The notes under the pieces were generated by a model that ran no database searches, had not been told where the DNA came from, and worked only from the letters and a program-made list of their open reading frames with translations. From Mangrovicoccus algicola (GTDB taxonomy: Bacteria > Pseudomonadota > Alphaproteobacteria > Rhodobacterales > Rhodobacteraceae): DNA of 64,000 bases. Positions 53,915 through 61,911 of this stretch are shown in pieces (position 1 is the first letter of the stretch; every line of letters starts with the position of its first letter). A program made the translations under genes and the position numbers. The stretch is from the NCBI RefSeq assembly GCF_014903745.1, contig NZ_JACVXA010000020.1, forward strand, positions 1 through 64,000. The letters are read 5' to 3'.

Positions 53915-54761
53915 GCCGGCGCCGGTCGCGGGCCGGCCCTGCATCCTGTGCTGTGCCATCACCGGGTCGGTGCCCACCAAGGCGAACAATCCGGCCGTTC
54001 CGATCTCGATCGCGGAACAGGTGGAATCCAGCCACGAGGCGGCGGAGGCCGGCGCCTCGATCATCCATGCGCATGTCCGGAATGACGACCAGTCGCCATC
54101 CTCGGACCCGGAGAAATTCGCCCGGCTGAAGGAGGAACTGGAACGCCACGTTCCCGGCATCATCGTGCAGTTCTCCACCGGCGGCCGGTCGGGGGCGGGG
54201 CAGGCGCGCGGCGGGATGCTGCCCTTGCGGCCGGACATGGCATCGCTGTCGGTGGGGTCGAACAATTTCCCCAGCCGCGTCTACGAGAACCCGCCGGATC
54301 TGGTCGACTGGCTTGCCGCCGAGATGCGGACCCACGAAATCCAGCCCGAGATCGAGGCCTTCGACCTGTCGCATATCCTGCAGGCGATCCGCCTGCAGGA
54401 GGCGGGCCGGCTTCACGGTCGGCTTTACGTGCAATTCGTCATGGGGGTGAAGAACGCCATGCCCGCCGATCGCGAGATCTTCGACATCTATGTCGAGGTG
54501 ATGCGGCGGCGCGCGCCGCAGGCCAACTGGTGCGCGGCCGGGATCGGCGCGGCGCAGCTGGCGGTCAATGAATGGGCCATCGCGGCGGGCGGCCATACCC
54601 GCGCGGGGCTGGAGGACAATGTCCGGCTGGACCGCGACAGGCTGGCGCCGTCCAATGCGGCGCTGATCCGCCGGGCGGCCGATCTGTGCGCGAAATACGA
54701 CCGGCCGGTGGCCAGCATCGCCCAGGCGCGCGAGATCCTGGGGCTGAGGCCCGCCTCGTGA
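53889..54761 (+). CDS. Beta-keto acid cleavage enzyme (BKACE, DUF849 family)
   Basis: 290-residue metalloenzyme of the 3-keto-5-aminohexanoate cleavage family. The zinc-binding HxH is H60/H62 in IIHAHVRNDD; FSTGGRSGAG and the later NWCAAGIGAAQLAVNEWAIAAGGHTRAGLEDN are also characteristic. Members cleave a beta-keto acid with acetyl-CoA to give acetoacetate and a new acyl-CoA. Inside a pca operon the likely substrate is beta-ketoadipate, giving succinyl-CoA plus acetoacetate. This is inferred from context. Its start lies inside pcaG, and its stop overlaps the GTG of pcaB (GTGA). Confidence 0.88.
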   Translation: MKPSFSTSEPAPVAGRPCILCCAITGSVPTKANNPAVPISIAEQVESSHEAAEAGASIIHAHVRNDDQSPSSDPEKFARLKEELERHVPGIIVQFSTGGRSGAGQARGGMLPLRPDMASLSVGSNNFPSRVYENPPDLVDWLAAEMRTHEIQPEIEAFDLSHILQAIRLQEAGRLHGRLYVQFVMGVKNAMPADREIFDIYVEVMRRRAPQANWCAAGIGAAQLAVNEWAIAAGGHTRAGLEDNVRLDRDRLAPSNAALIRRAADLCAKYDRPVASIAQAREILGLRPAS

Positions 54762-55819
54762 TCTCGGTCTTCGATCATCCCTGGCTGGGCGGGCTATTCG
54801 CCGAGCCGGCCCTGGCCGCCTGCCTCGGCCCCGAGGCGGTCCTGGCGCATATGCTGCGGATGGAGGCCGCCTATGCGAGGGTGCTGGGCGCGGTGGGCGC
54901 GGTGGCGCCCGAGCTGGCGGCGCGCGCCTCGGCGCAGATCCTGGCGGCCAGCCCGGAGATGGGCGCGCTGCGCGCCGGCATGGCGCAGGACGGGGTCGTC
55001 GTCGCCGCGCTGGTGCGCGAGCTGAAGGCGGCGGTCGATCCCGAGGCGCAGGCCGCGCTGCACAAGGGGCTGACCTCGCAGGATGTCATGGACACGGCCA
55101 CGATCCTGTCGCTGCGGGCGGCCAATGACCTGCTGGCCGACGGGCTGGGCCGGCTTCGGGCCTCGCTGGAGGCGCTGCTTGACCGGTTCGGCGACCGGCC
55201 GCTGACCGGCCGAACGCGGATGCAGGCCGCGCTGCCGATCACGGTGCGCGACCGAGTGGAGACCTGGGCGCTGCCGCTGGAGGCGCATCTCGACCGGCTG
55301 GCCGAACTGCGTCCGCGGCTGGAATGCCTGCAATTCGGCGGGGCGGCGGGCAACCGCGCGGCCTCGGGCGATCTGGCCGGGGCGATCTCGGGCCGGCTTG
55401 CCGCCGAACTGGACCTGGCGCCGACGGCCCGGTCCTGGCAGGCGATGCGCGACGGGGTCGCGGAATACGCGTCCTGGCTGTCGCTGGTCTCGGGGACGCT
55501 GGGCAAGATGGGCCAGGATGCGGCGATCATGGCGCTGCAGGGCATCGACGAATTGCGCCTGACAGGCGGCGGCGGCTCCTCGGCCATGCCGCACAAGCAG
55601 AACCCGGTTTCCGCCGAGCTTCTGGTGACGCTGGCGCGGTTCAACGCGGTGCAGGTCTCGGCCATGCATCAGGCGATGGTGCATGAACAGGAACGCTCGG
55701 GCGCGGCCTGGTCGCTGGAATGGATGGTGCTGCCGCAGATGGTCATGTCCACCGGCCGCGGCCTGTCCCTGGCGCAGTCCCTGTGCGACAGCATCGCCGA
55801 TCTGGGCCGCCGCGGCTGA
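54758..55819 (+). CDS. pcaB: 3-carboxy-cis,cis-muconate cycloisomerase
   Basis: 353-residue member of the fumarase/aspartase superfamily. The superfamily signature is GGSSAMPHKQNPV, and LHKGLTSQDVMDTA is the second conserved segment. It lactonises 3-carboxymuconate to 4-carboxymuconolactone. The start is a GTG at 54758 that overlaps the BKACE stop; the reading MISVFDHPWLGGLFAE is the normal N-terminus. Somewhat short relative to the ~450-residue forms because the C-terminal domain is reduced. Confidence 0.92.
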   Translation: MISVFDHPWLGGLFAEPALAACLGPEAVLAHMLRMEAAYARVLGAVGAVAPELAARASAQILAASPEMGALRAGMAQDGVVVAALVRELKAAVDPEAQAALHKGLTSQDVMDTATILSLRAANDLLADGLGRLRASLEALLDRFGDRPLTGRTRMQAALPITVRDRVETWALPLEAHLDRLAELRPRLECLQFGGAAGNRAASGDLAGAISGRLAAELDLAPTARSWQAMRDGVAEYASWLSLVSGTLGKMGQDAAIMALQGIDELRLTGGGGSSAMPHKQNPVSAELLVTLARFNAVQVSAMHQAMVHEQERSGAAWSLEWMVLPQMVMSTGRGLSLAQSLCDSIADLGRRG

Positions 55820-55823
55820 ACAG

Positions 55824-55847
55824 CCCCCCGGTCGCGGAACCGGGGGG
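55824..55847. terminator. Stem-loop between convergent pcaB and ilvE
   Basis: Perfect 9-bp inverted repeat CCCCCCGGT / ACCGGGGGG with a 6-nt loop in the 38-base gap. No U-tract on either side; likely serves both genes. Confidence 0.6.
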
Positions 55848-55857
55848 TGCGATGAGC

Positions 55858-56727
55858 TCAGGCGCGGACGAGTTTCTCGTAGGTTTCGGCGATGTCGCGG
55901 GTCAGGGCGCCGACCTCGAAACTGTAATCGCCGATGACGCCCACGGGCGTGACCTCGGCCGCTGTCCCGGTCAGCCAGCATTGCTGGAACCCTTCCAGTT
56001 CGCCCGGCTCGATATGGCGCTCATGCACGGTGATGCCCTTCTCGCGCAGCAGGCCGATGACCGTCTGGCGGGTGATCCCGTTGAGGATGCAGTCCGGATC
56101 GGGGGTGTGCACCTCGCCATCCTTCACGAAGAAGATGTTGGCGCCGGTCGCCTCGGCCACGTAGCCGCGATAGTCGAAGAACATCGCATCCGAGAAGCCC
56201 TTGGCCTCGGCGGCGTGCTTGGACATGGTGCAGATCATGTAGAGCCCGGCCGCCTTGGCATGGGTCGGGATGGTCTCGGGCGAGGGGCGTTTCCACTTGG
56301 CGATGTCGAGCTTGGCGCCCTTCATCTTGGCGTCGCCGTAATAGGCGCCCCAGCCCCAGGCCGCCACGGCCATGCGCACCGGGTTCTTCATCGAGCTGAC
56401 GCCCATGTCCTCGCCCGCGCCGCGCCAGGCGACCGCACGCACATAGGCATCGGTCAGCCCGTTGGCCTGCAGCACCTCGATCTTGGCGGCCTCGATCTCG
56501 TCCACGGTATAGGGGATCGGCATGTCCAGCGCGACGCCCGAATTCAGCAGCCGCTCGGAATGGGCGCGCGACTTGAAGATGGTGCCGTTATAGGCCCGTT
56601 CCCCTTCGAATACCGAAGACGCGTAATGCAGCGCATGAGACAGAATGTGAACATTCGCATCCCGCCACGGCACCAGCTTGCCGTCCATCCAGATCATCCC
56701 GTCGCGGTCGTCGTAGCTGCCCGCCAT
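55858..56727 (-). CDS. ilvE: Branched-chain amino acid aminotransferase
   Basis: 289-residue class IV PLP aminotransferase for leucine, isoleucine and valine. DANVHILSHALHYASSVFEGERAY at the start, the PLP lysine within KAAGLYMICTMSKHAAEAKGFSD, and ATGANIFFVKDGEVHTPDPDCILNGITRQTV are conserved. Single gene, convergent with pcaB and divergent from petP. Confidence 0.93.
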   Translation of the reverse strand: MAGSYDDRDGMIWMDGKLVPWRDANVHILSHALHYASSVFEGERAYNGTIFKSRAHSERLLNSGVALDMPIPYTVDEIEAAKIEVLQANGLTDAYVRAVAWRGAGEDMGVSSMKNPVRMAVAAWGWGAYYGDAKMKGAKLDIAKWKRPSPETIPTHAKAAGLYMICTMSKHAAEAKGFSDAMFFDYRGYVAEATGANIFFVKDGEVHTPDPDCILNGITRQTVIGLLREKGITVHERHIEPGELEGFQQCWLTGTAAEVTPVGVIGDYSFEVGALTRDIAETYEKLVRA

Positions 56728-56845
56728 CGTCTTTATCCTTCTTCGTCAGGTCTCGGGTCGTCGTATTTTTTGCGGAAATTGCGCAACATGGTCCGGGACG
56801 GATCAAAAATTGCCCAAAAGCCCGGCACGGCTAACATGACGAGTC

Positions 56846-56874
56846 TTGGAAAGTCAATAACGCTGACTTAAACT
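56846..56874 (+). promoter_or_regulatory. Candidate sigma-70 promoter of petPR
   Basis: TTGGAA, a 17-base spacer and TAAACT lie 27 bases upstream of the petP ATG, in a lower-GC stretch. Four of six -35 and four of six -10 bases match the consensus. No other pair in the gap is as good. Confidence 0.5.
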
Positions 56875-56900
56875 GGGATTGCAAAGATCCGGGAGCAGGC

Positions 56901-57413
56901 ATGCCGAGAGCGAAACTGGCGATGACCACCAAGGGCGAGAATCTGCTTTTTCTCACCGACGAACAGCTGCGCCTGGCGATCGAGGCGATGTTCTTCGCCT
57001 ATCGCGGCTTCACCGCGGATCCCGACCGGATGCTGGAGGAACTGGGCTATGGCCGCGCGCATCACCGCGCCATCCATTTCATCCACCGCTCCCCCGGCAC
57101 GACGGTCAACAACCTGCTGAACATCCTCGGCGTGACCAAGCAGTCGCTGAACCGCGTGCTGCGCAGCCTGATCGAGGACGGGATGGTTGAAAGTCGCATC
57201 GGAACCCGCGACAAGAGGGAAAGACACTTGTACCTGACGGAGGAGGGCGCGGCCCTGGAACGGCAGCTGTCGGAGGCCCAGCGGGGCAGGATGCGCAGCG
57301 CATTCCGCCAGGCCGGGCCCGAGGCGGTCAGCGGGTTCCGCCGCGTGCTGGAAGAGATGATGGACCCCGAACAGCGGCGCCAGTTCCGCGGATCGCGAGA
57401 CGACGTGTCATGA
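56901..57413 (+). CDS. petP: PetP-like MarR family regulator
   Basis: 170-residue winged-helix protein: HTH TTVNNLLNILGVTKQSLNRVLRSLIEDGMV (about 70-100), wing RIGTRDKRERHLYLTEEG. It matches PetP of Rhodobacter capsulatus, encoded with petR just upstream of the cytochrome bc1 genes there. In this window the pair is followed by aroC, not petABC. Overlaps petR by 4 nt (ATGA). Confidence 0.82.
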   Translation: MPRAKLAMTTKGENLLFLTDEQLRLAIEAMFFAYRGFTADPDRMLEELGYGRAHHRAIHFIHRSPGTTVNNLLNILGVTKQSLNRVLRSLIEDGMVESRIGTRDKRERHLYLTEEGAALERQLSEAQRGRMRSAFRQAGPEAVSGFRRVLEEMMDPEQRRQFRGSRDDVS

Positions 57414-58114
57414 CGGCACAGGCCGACGCCCACCTGCTGGTGGTCGATGATGACGAACGGATCCGCGGGCTGTTGCAGAAATTCCTGGCGCGCCAGGGGT
57501 TCTGGGTGACCTCCGCGCGCGATGCGGCCCATGCCAGGCGGTTGCTGGAGGGGCTGGAATTCGACCTGATCGTGCTGGACGTGATGATGCCGGGCGAGGA
57601 CGGAATCGCCCTGACCGCGAGCCTGCGCGAGCACCTGGCGACGCCGATCCTGCTTCTGACCGCCAAGGGCGAGACCGAGGACCGGATCCGCGGGCTGGAG
57701 GCGGGGGCCGATGACTACCTGGCCAAGCCTTTCGAGCCCAAGGAACTGCTGCTGCGGATCAATGCCATCCTGCGCCGCGTGCCGCCGCCCGAGGTGCAGG
57801 CGGCCTCGGTCAAGGTGCTGCGCATGGGCGAGGTGCGCTATGACATCGACCGCGGCGAGATGTGGGCGGGCGAGAGCCTCGTGCGGCTGACCGCGACGGA
57901 GGCCAAGCTGATGAAGATCTTCTCGGGCAATGTCGGCGAGGCGCTCAGCCGGATGCAGCTGGTGGATGAGCTCGGCCGCGGCGACGGGCAGTCGATGGAA
58001 CGCGCCGTCGATGTCCAGATCACCCGGCTGCGCCGCAAGATCGAGCAGAACCCCAAGCAGCCGCGCTACCTGCAGACGGTGCGCGGCGCGGGCTACATGC
58101 TGGTCGCCGACTAG
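57410..58114 (+). CDS. petR: PetR-like OmpR family response regulator
   Basis: 234-residue response regulator. The receiver has VVDDDERI, the phospho-acceptor in LIVLDVMMPGEDG, T in LLLTAKGE and K in DDYLAKPFEP. The C-terminal winged helix (about 135-232) contains LTATEAKLMKIFSGN and RAVDVQITRLRRKIEQNP. No histidine kinase is nearby, as is also true of the Rhodobacter petPR pair, where the kinase is not linked. Confidence 0.87.
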   Translation: MTAQADAHLLVVDDDERIRGLLQKFLARQGFWVTSARDAAHARRLLEGLEFDLIVLDVMMPGEDGIALTASLREHLATPILLLTAKGETEDRIRGLEAGADDYLAKPFEPKELLLRINAILRRVPPPEVQAASVKVLRMGEVRYDIDRGEMWAGESLVRLTATEAKLMKIFSGNVGEALSRMQLVDELGRGDGQSMERAVDVQITRLRRKIEQNPKQPRYLQTVRGAGYMLVAD

Positions 58115-58198
58115 CGGCGGGCCGGCCGCGGCGGGGGCGGTTCCGGCTTGAGCGGCGGGCGCGTCCCGGATAGACCGCCGCGCAAAGGGAGCCCGTCC

Positions 58199-59311
58199 AT
58201 GAGCCTGAACACCTTCGGTCACCTGTTCCGCGTCACCACCTGGGGCGAAAGCCACGGACCCGCGCTCGGCGCGACGGTCGATGGCTGCCCGCCCGGCGTG
58301 CCGGTGACGCAGGAGGCGCTGCAGGTCTGGCTGGACCGGCGCAAGCCCGGCCAGAACAAGTACACGACCCAGCGGCGCGAACCCGACGCGGTGGAGATCC
58401 TTTCGGGCGTGTTCGAGGGCGTCTCCACCGGCACGCCGATCCAGCTGATGATCCGCAACACCGACCAGCGGTCGAAGGATTACGGCGAGATCGCCGAGAA
58501 ATTCCGCCCCGGCCATGCCGACATCACCTATTGGCAGAAATACGGCATCCGCGACTATCGCGGCGGCGGGCGCTCCTCGGCGCGCGAGACCGCGGCGCGG
58601 GTCGCGGCGGGCGGCATCGCGCGCGCCGCGCTGGAGAAGCTGGTGCCGGGGATCGCGATCACCGGCTGCATGGTGCAGATGGGGCCGAAGGCGATCGACC
58701 GCGCGCGCTTCGACGCGGATCAGATCGCGCAGAACCCGTTCTGGTGCCCCGATGCGCAGGCGGCCGGGGACTGGGCGGAGTATCTCGACGGGCTGCGCAA
58801 ATCCGGCGACAGCGTCGGCGCGGTGATCGAGGTGACGGCGCGCGGCGTTCCCGCCGGGCTGGGCGCGCCGATCTACGGCAAGCTCGATACCGACCTGGCG
58901 GCGGCGATGATGTCGATCAACGCGGTCAAGGGCGTGGAGATCGGCGAGGGCATGGCGGCCGCGGCGCTGACCGGGGCCGAGAACGCCGACGAGATCTCCA
59001 TGGGTCCCGACGGTCCGGTCTATGGCTCGAACCATGCCGGGGGGATCCTCGGGGGCATCTCCACGGGGCAGGAGCTGGTGGTGCGCTTCGCGGTCAAGCC
59101 GACCTCCTCCATCCTCACCACGCGCCGGACCGTGACGAAATCCGGCACGGATGCCGAGATCGTCACCAAGGGCCGGCACGATCCCTGCGTGGGCATCCGT
59201 GCCGTGCCGGTGGGCGAGGCGATGATGGCCTGCGTGATCCTCGATCACCTGCTGTTGGATCGCGGCCAGACCGGCGGGGCGCGCGGCGCGATCGGCGGGC
59301 CGGCCCGCTAG
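58199..59311 (+). CDS. aroC: Chorismate synthase
   Basis: 370-residue FMN enzyme completing the shikimate pathway. The three signature regions are [18 protein letters not shown], the arginine-rich [20 protein letters not shown] and [25 protein letters not shown]. Start at 58199 ([12 protein letters not shown]), with AAAGGGAG upstream. The TAG stop is part of GCTAGC, which also contains the stop of the pseudogene on the other strand. Confidence 0.95.
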   Translation: MSLNTFGHLFRVTTWGESHGPALGATVDGCPPGVPVTQEALQVWLDRRKPGQNKYTTQRREPDAVEILSGVFEGVSTGTPIQLMIRNTDQRSKDYGEIAEKFRPGHADITYWQKYGIRDYRGGGRSSARETAARVAAGGIARAALEKLVPGIAITGCMVQMGPKAIDRARFDADQIAQNPFWCPDAQAAGDWAEYLDGLRKSGDSVGAVIEVTARGVPAGLGAPIYGKLDTDLAAAMMSINAVKGVEIGEGMAAAALTGAENADEISMGPDGPVYGSNHAGGILGGISTGQELVVRFAVKPTSSILTTRRTVTKSGTDAEIVTKGRHDPCVGIRAVPVGEAMMACVILDHLLLDRGQTGGARGAIGGPAR

Positions 59312-59942
59312 CCGCCCGCCCCGGCGCGGACCGGGACGGGCCGTGTCCCAGGGCGCGCAGGCGGGGCGGCCCCCATGACCATCGGGATGTCCGCCGCCAG
59401 CATCAGCCGCTGATCGGCGAGCGATTGCGCCGCCGCATCGGCGTGGCGCTCTGCCGGCGGGGCGCGGCCGTCCGTGGCATCGGCGGTTTCGGGGCAGGGC
59501 ATGAAGCTGCCGGTCAGGCTGCACAGCCCGCCTTCGGCGAAGCCCGCCCTGCGCAGGTTCCATCCCGCACAGGTCCCGGTCGGCACCGCGACATGGGGCA
59601 GGTTCACCCCGATCCTGGCGCTCCCGTCGGCATCGGGTTCCGGCTGTCCCAGCTCATGGGCCGCGCAGGCGGGGCGGCACGGAGGACTGGTCCACCACCC
59701 GCAGCGGGTCGGGATGCGGCGCCGGTCGCGTGCCGGCAATCCGCGGCATTTCGAAGGCCGCCGGGGCCGCCAGCCCCGCGCCGCCGGGTCCGGGGAACGC
59801 GCTGTCCGTAGGGGCCGTGGTCGCGCGGAGCCAATCCTCCAGCGCCCGCAGCACGGGGGCCGGCCGACAGGATCTCGAACCCCGTGACTTTGGCAGCAGC
59901 GGGCAGCGGGCTCTGCACGAGCAGGGTGCAGCCTGCGAGCAT
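59308..59942 (-). pseudogene. Decayed alpha/beta-hydrolase (Abhydrolase_10-like) with frameshifts and internal loss
   Basis: Three pieces in three frames, read on the minus strand. From 59942 a signal peptide with lipobox (MLAGCTLLVQSPLPAAAKVTGFEIL). From about 59865 to 59654, another frame reads RALEDWLRATTAPTDSAFP and MPRIAGTRPAPHPDPL, like the late part of this secreted hydrolase family. From about 59655 to 59308, a third frame reads GVNLPHVAVPTGTCAGWNLR and LTGSFMPCPETADA, its usual C-terminus. Intact relatives are several hundred residues longer, so the centre, including the catalytic region, is missing. At least two frameshifts are needed. Confidence 0.65.
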
Positions 59943-60061
59943 GGCCGGTTTTCTCGTCTTCTTTCTTCCTCCTTCGGGTCATCCGGGTCCGGCGGCCGGC
60001 CGCATGTCACGTCATCTGCCGGTCGGGCCGGGCCCGGGGTGTCCCGGGAAAACCACGCTCG

Positions 60062-60100
60062 TCATGTTTTCAGGTCAATATTCTTGGGTGCAAAACATGA
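60062..60100. repeat. Inverted repeat in the gap between pseudogene and M48-like gene
   Basis: 9-bp perfect arms TCATGTTTT and AAAACATGA separated by 21 bases, in a markedly AT-richer patch. No coding sequence crosses it with support. The rest of 59943-60124 shows nothing recognisable. It may be part of an old promoter of the pseudogene or a remnant of a small inserted element. Confidence 0.4.
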
Positions 60101-60124
60101 TGCCGTGACTTCCTTCGGGCCGGC

Positions 60125-61090
60125 TCAGCCGGGGCAGGCGGACCCCGGTCCGCCGCCGGCCCGGGGAAGCGCAGCGCCGGTGCCGGGCCATGGGGTTCCC
60201 TTGCGCAGCTCCGCCGCGAGGTCGCGCAGCTCGAAGGCGAGCAGCTCCAGTTCCCAGCGCGCGACCTGGTCGGTCTGGGCAGCGCGGAACAGGTCGCGGT
60301 CGCGCAGCAGCCGCTGCGACACGGCGTCCAGCCGCTCGGCCGTGACCGGATGCGCCCCGGCGGCGGCGGGCCGGCCCGCCGCCATGCGCCACAGCTCCAG
60401 CAGGAAGAGGAGATCGACGGTTCCGGGCGCGCGGTTCTGCGCCGCCAGCAGATCCAGCGCATAGGCATCGGCAGAGATCTCGTCGCCGGGACTGTGGATC
60501 TCCGAGGGGCCGCGCGCGGTGCCGCGGAGCAGATGCGCGACCTGATGGGCAACCAGGAAATGCAGGGTTTGCTCCTGCAGGCTGCGCACCGCCAGTCGCG
60601 CCGCGGCGGAGGCCTCCGCCTCCTCCGGCGGCAGCCCGAAAGCAGCCAGCGGTGGGTCCGGCCGTTCCCCCCCTCCCAGCAGGGCAGCGGCATAGGTCGC
60701 CAGATCGTCCCGGTCGCAGCCGCGGGCATCCAGGATGGCCCGCAGCGCGGCGGTTTCCTCCAGGAACAGCACCGTCTCCACCGGGATCACCACCGTTCCG
60801 GTGGCGGGGCGGGCGCCGTAATACAGCGGATCGGGACCGTCCAGCGGGATCGTCAGGCGCAGCCGGTCGGCGCGGTCGCGATCGAAGGGGGGCAAGGCGG
60901 CAAGCACGCCATCGAAGGCATCGCGGATCAGCGGGGCGATCCGCAGGCTTTCGGTTTCCAGCCGCGCGGGATCGTACAGATCCGCCAGGGCGGTACAGCT
61001 GCCGAACAGGCATGCGGCCACGGCGCCGGCCCCGGAACCGCACACGCGGCCCCGGATCCAACGCGCGATCTGCCGGAACATCCTGTCCAT
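60125..61090 (-). CDS. Exported M48-like protein with altered zinc motif (HQVAH)
   Basis: 321-residue protein of unknown function. A signal peptide runs to about ALA-36. Residues 182-186 read HQVAH, in HFLVAHQVAHLLRG, exactly where an M48-type peptidase has HExxH. About 20 residues later E204-I-S-A-D208 (DEISADAYALDLL) matches the third-ligand motif ExxxD. The metal ligands are kept but the catalytic Glu is Gln, so it is probably a binding protein or inactive peptidase. AGGAGG precedes the ATG at 61090. It lies 62 bases downstream of the GntR gene on the same strand. Confidence 0.65.
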   Translation of the reverse strand: MDRMFRQIARWIRGRVCGSGAGAVAACLFGSCTALADLYDPARLETESLRIAPLIRDAFDGVLAALPPFDRDRADRLRLTIPLDGPDPLYYGARPATGTVVIPVETVLFLEETAALRAILDARGCDRDDLATYAAALLGGGERPDPPLAAFGLPPEEAEASAAARLAVRSLQEQTLHFLVAHQVAHLLRGTARGPSEIHSPGDEISADAYALDLLAAQNRAPGTVDLLFLLELWRMAAGRPAAAGAHPVTAERLDAVSQRLLRDRDLFRAAQTDQVARWELELLAFELRDLAAELRKGTPWPGTGAALPRAGGGPGSACPG

Positions 61091-61152
61091 GCGGGCCTCC
61101 TGCCTGTCAGGAGCCTTACGCGGCGGGCGTTAACAAACCCCTCGCGCGGCTG

Positions 61153-61839
61153 TCAGCCGCGGGCCGCGAAGAAGGCGGCCAGGGTCGCGGCGGCGGTCTG
61201 CAGGTGGTGGCGCAGGACCCGGGTCGCGGCATCGGCATCGCGGCGGCGCGCGGCCTCCAGCATGGCGCGGTGATCGTCCTGGGACATATGCGCCCGGCCA
61301 TGGGCGGCCAGGTGGAACCGCAGGTAGCGGTCGAACCCCGCCAGGGTCGTTTCCGTCAGCGCCAGCAGCCGGGGCCGACCCGCCGCGGAATAGAGCGTCA
61401 TGTGGAACCGGCGGTTCAGTTCGCCCAGCCGGCCCGGATCGGGGTCGCTGTCCATCTCCCCGATCAGGTCGGCGGCGGTGTCCAACGCGCGCGCGTCCAG
61501 ATGCGGAACGGAGCGCTCCAGGCAGGCGGGTTCCAGCGCCAGGCGGATCGCATAGGTGTCGGCGGCATCGGCGGCGGAGATCTCGGCGACGATGGCGCCC
61601 TTGTGCGGGGCGAAATCGACCAGCGCCTGCGCCTCCAGCTGGCGCAGCGCCTCGCGCACCGGCATCCGGCTGACGCCGAAGGCGCGGGCCAGGTCCTCCT
61701 GGCGCAGCGCCGTGCCGCCTGCGAGCTGGCCCGACAGGATGGCCTCGCGCAGCGCCGCCTCCACATGCTGGGTGGCGGTTCGGGGACGGCCGCCGGTCTC
61801 GGCGACCAGGCGGGCCAGGTCGGGTTGCATGTTCTGCAT
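61153..61839 (-). CDS. GntR family regulator with FCD domain
   Basis: 228-residue FadR-type regulator. HTH: REAILSGQLAGGTALRQEDLARAFGVSRMPVREALRQLEAQ (about residues 31-70); FCD effector domain follows with the metal-binding histidines in LNRRFHMTLY, MSQDDHRAML and RHHLQTAA. It is divergent from benE with a 72-base gap carrying its presumed operator, so it probably controls benE and itself. Effector likely an organic or aromatic acid. Confidence 0.85.
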   Translation of the reverse strand: MQNMQPDLARLVAETGGRPRTATQHVEAALREAILSGQLAGGTALRQEDLARAFGVSRMPVREALRQLEAQALVDFAPHKGAIVAEISAADAADTYAIRLALEPACLERSVPHLDARALDTAADLIGEMDSDPDPGRLGELNRRFHMTLYSAAGRPRLLALTETTLAGFDRYLRFHLAAHGRAHMSQDDHRAMLEAARRRDADAATRVLRHHLQTAAATLAAFFAARG

Positions 61840-61844
61840 CCGAT

Positions 61845-61868
61845 ATCCAATTGATGATTGGATCCAAT
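61845..61868. promoter_or_regulatory. GntR-type operator between gntR and benE
   Basis: Three half-sites in alternating orientation: ATCCAAT (61845-61851), ATTGGAT (61857-61863) and ATCCAAT (61862-61868). The first two form a dyad with a 5-base centre; the last two form the perfect 12-base palindrome ATTGGATCCAAT. It lies six bases from the gntR start codon and 43 bases before benE. Confidence 0.65.
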
Positions 61869-61911
61869 TATGACAGGCAGGGTGCAGAGGTCAACCGCGC
61901 GAGCCCGCCCC

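Noticed and set aside
57062-59563. An 833-codon minus-strand frame across petP, petR and aroC
   Set aside because: Spans three intact plus-strand genes; composition typical of antisense.
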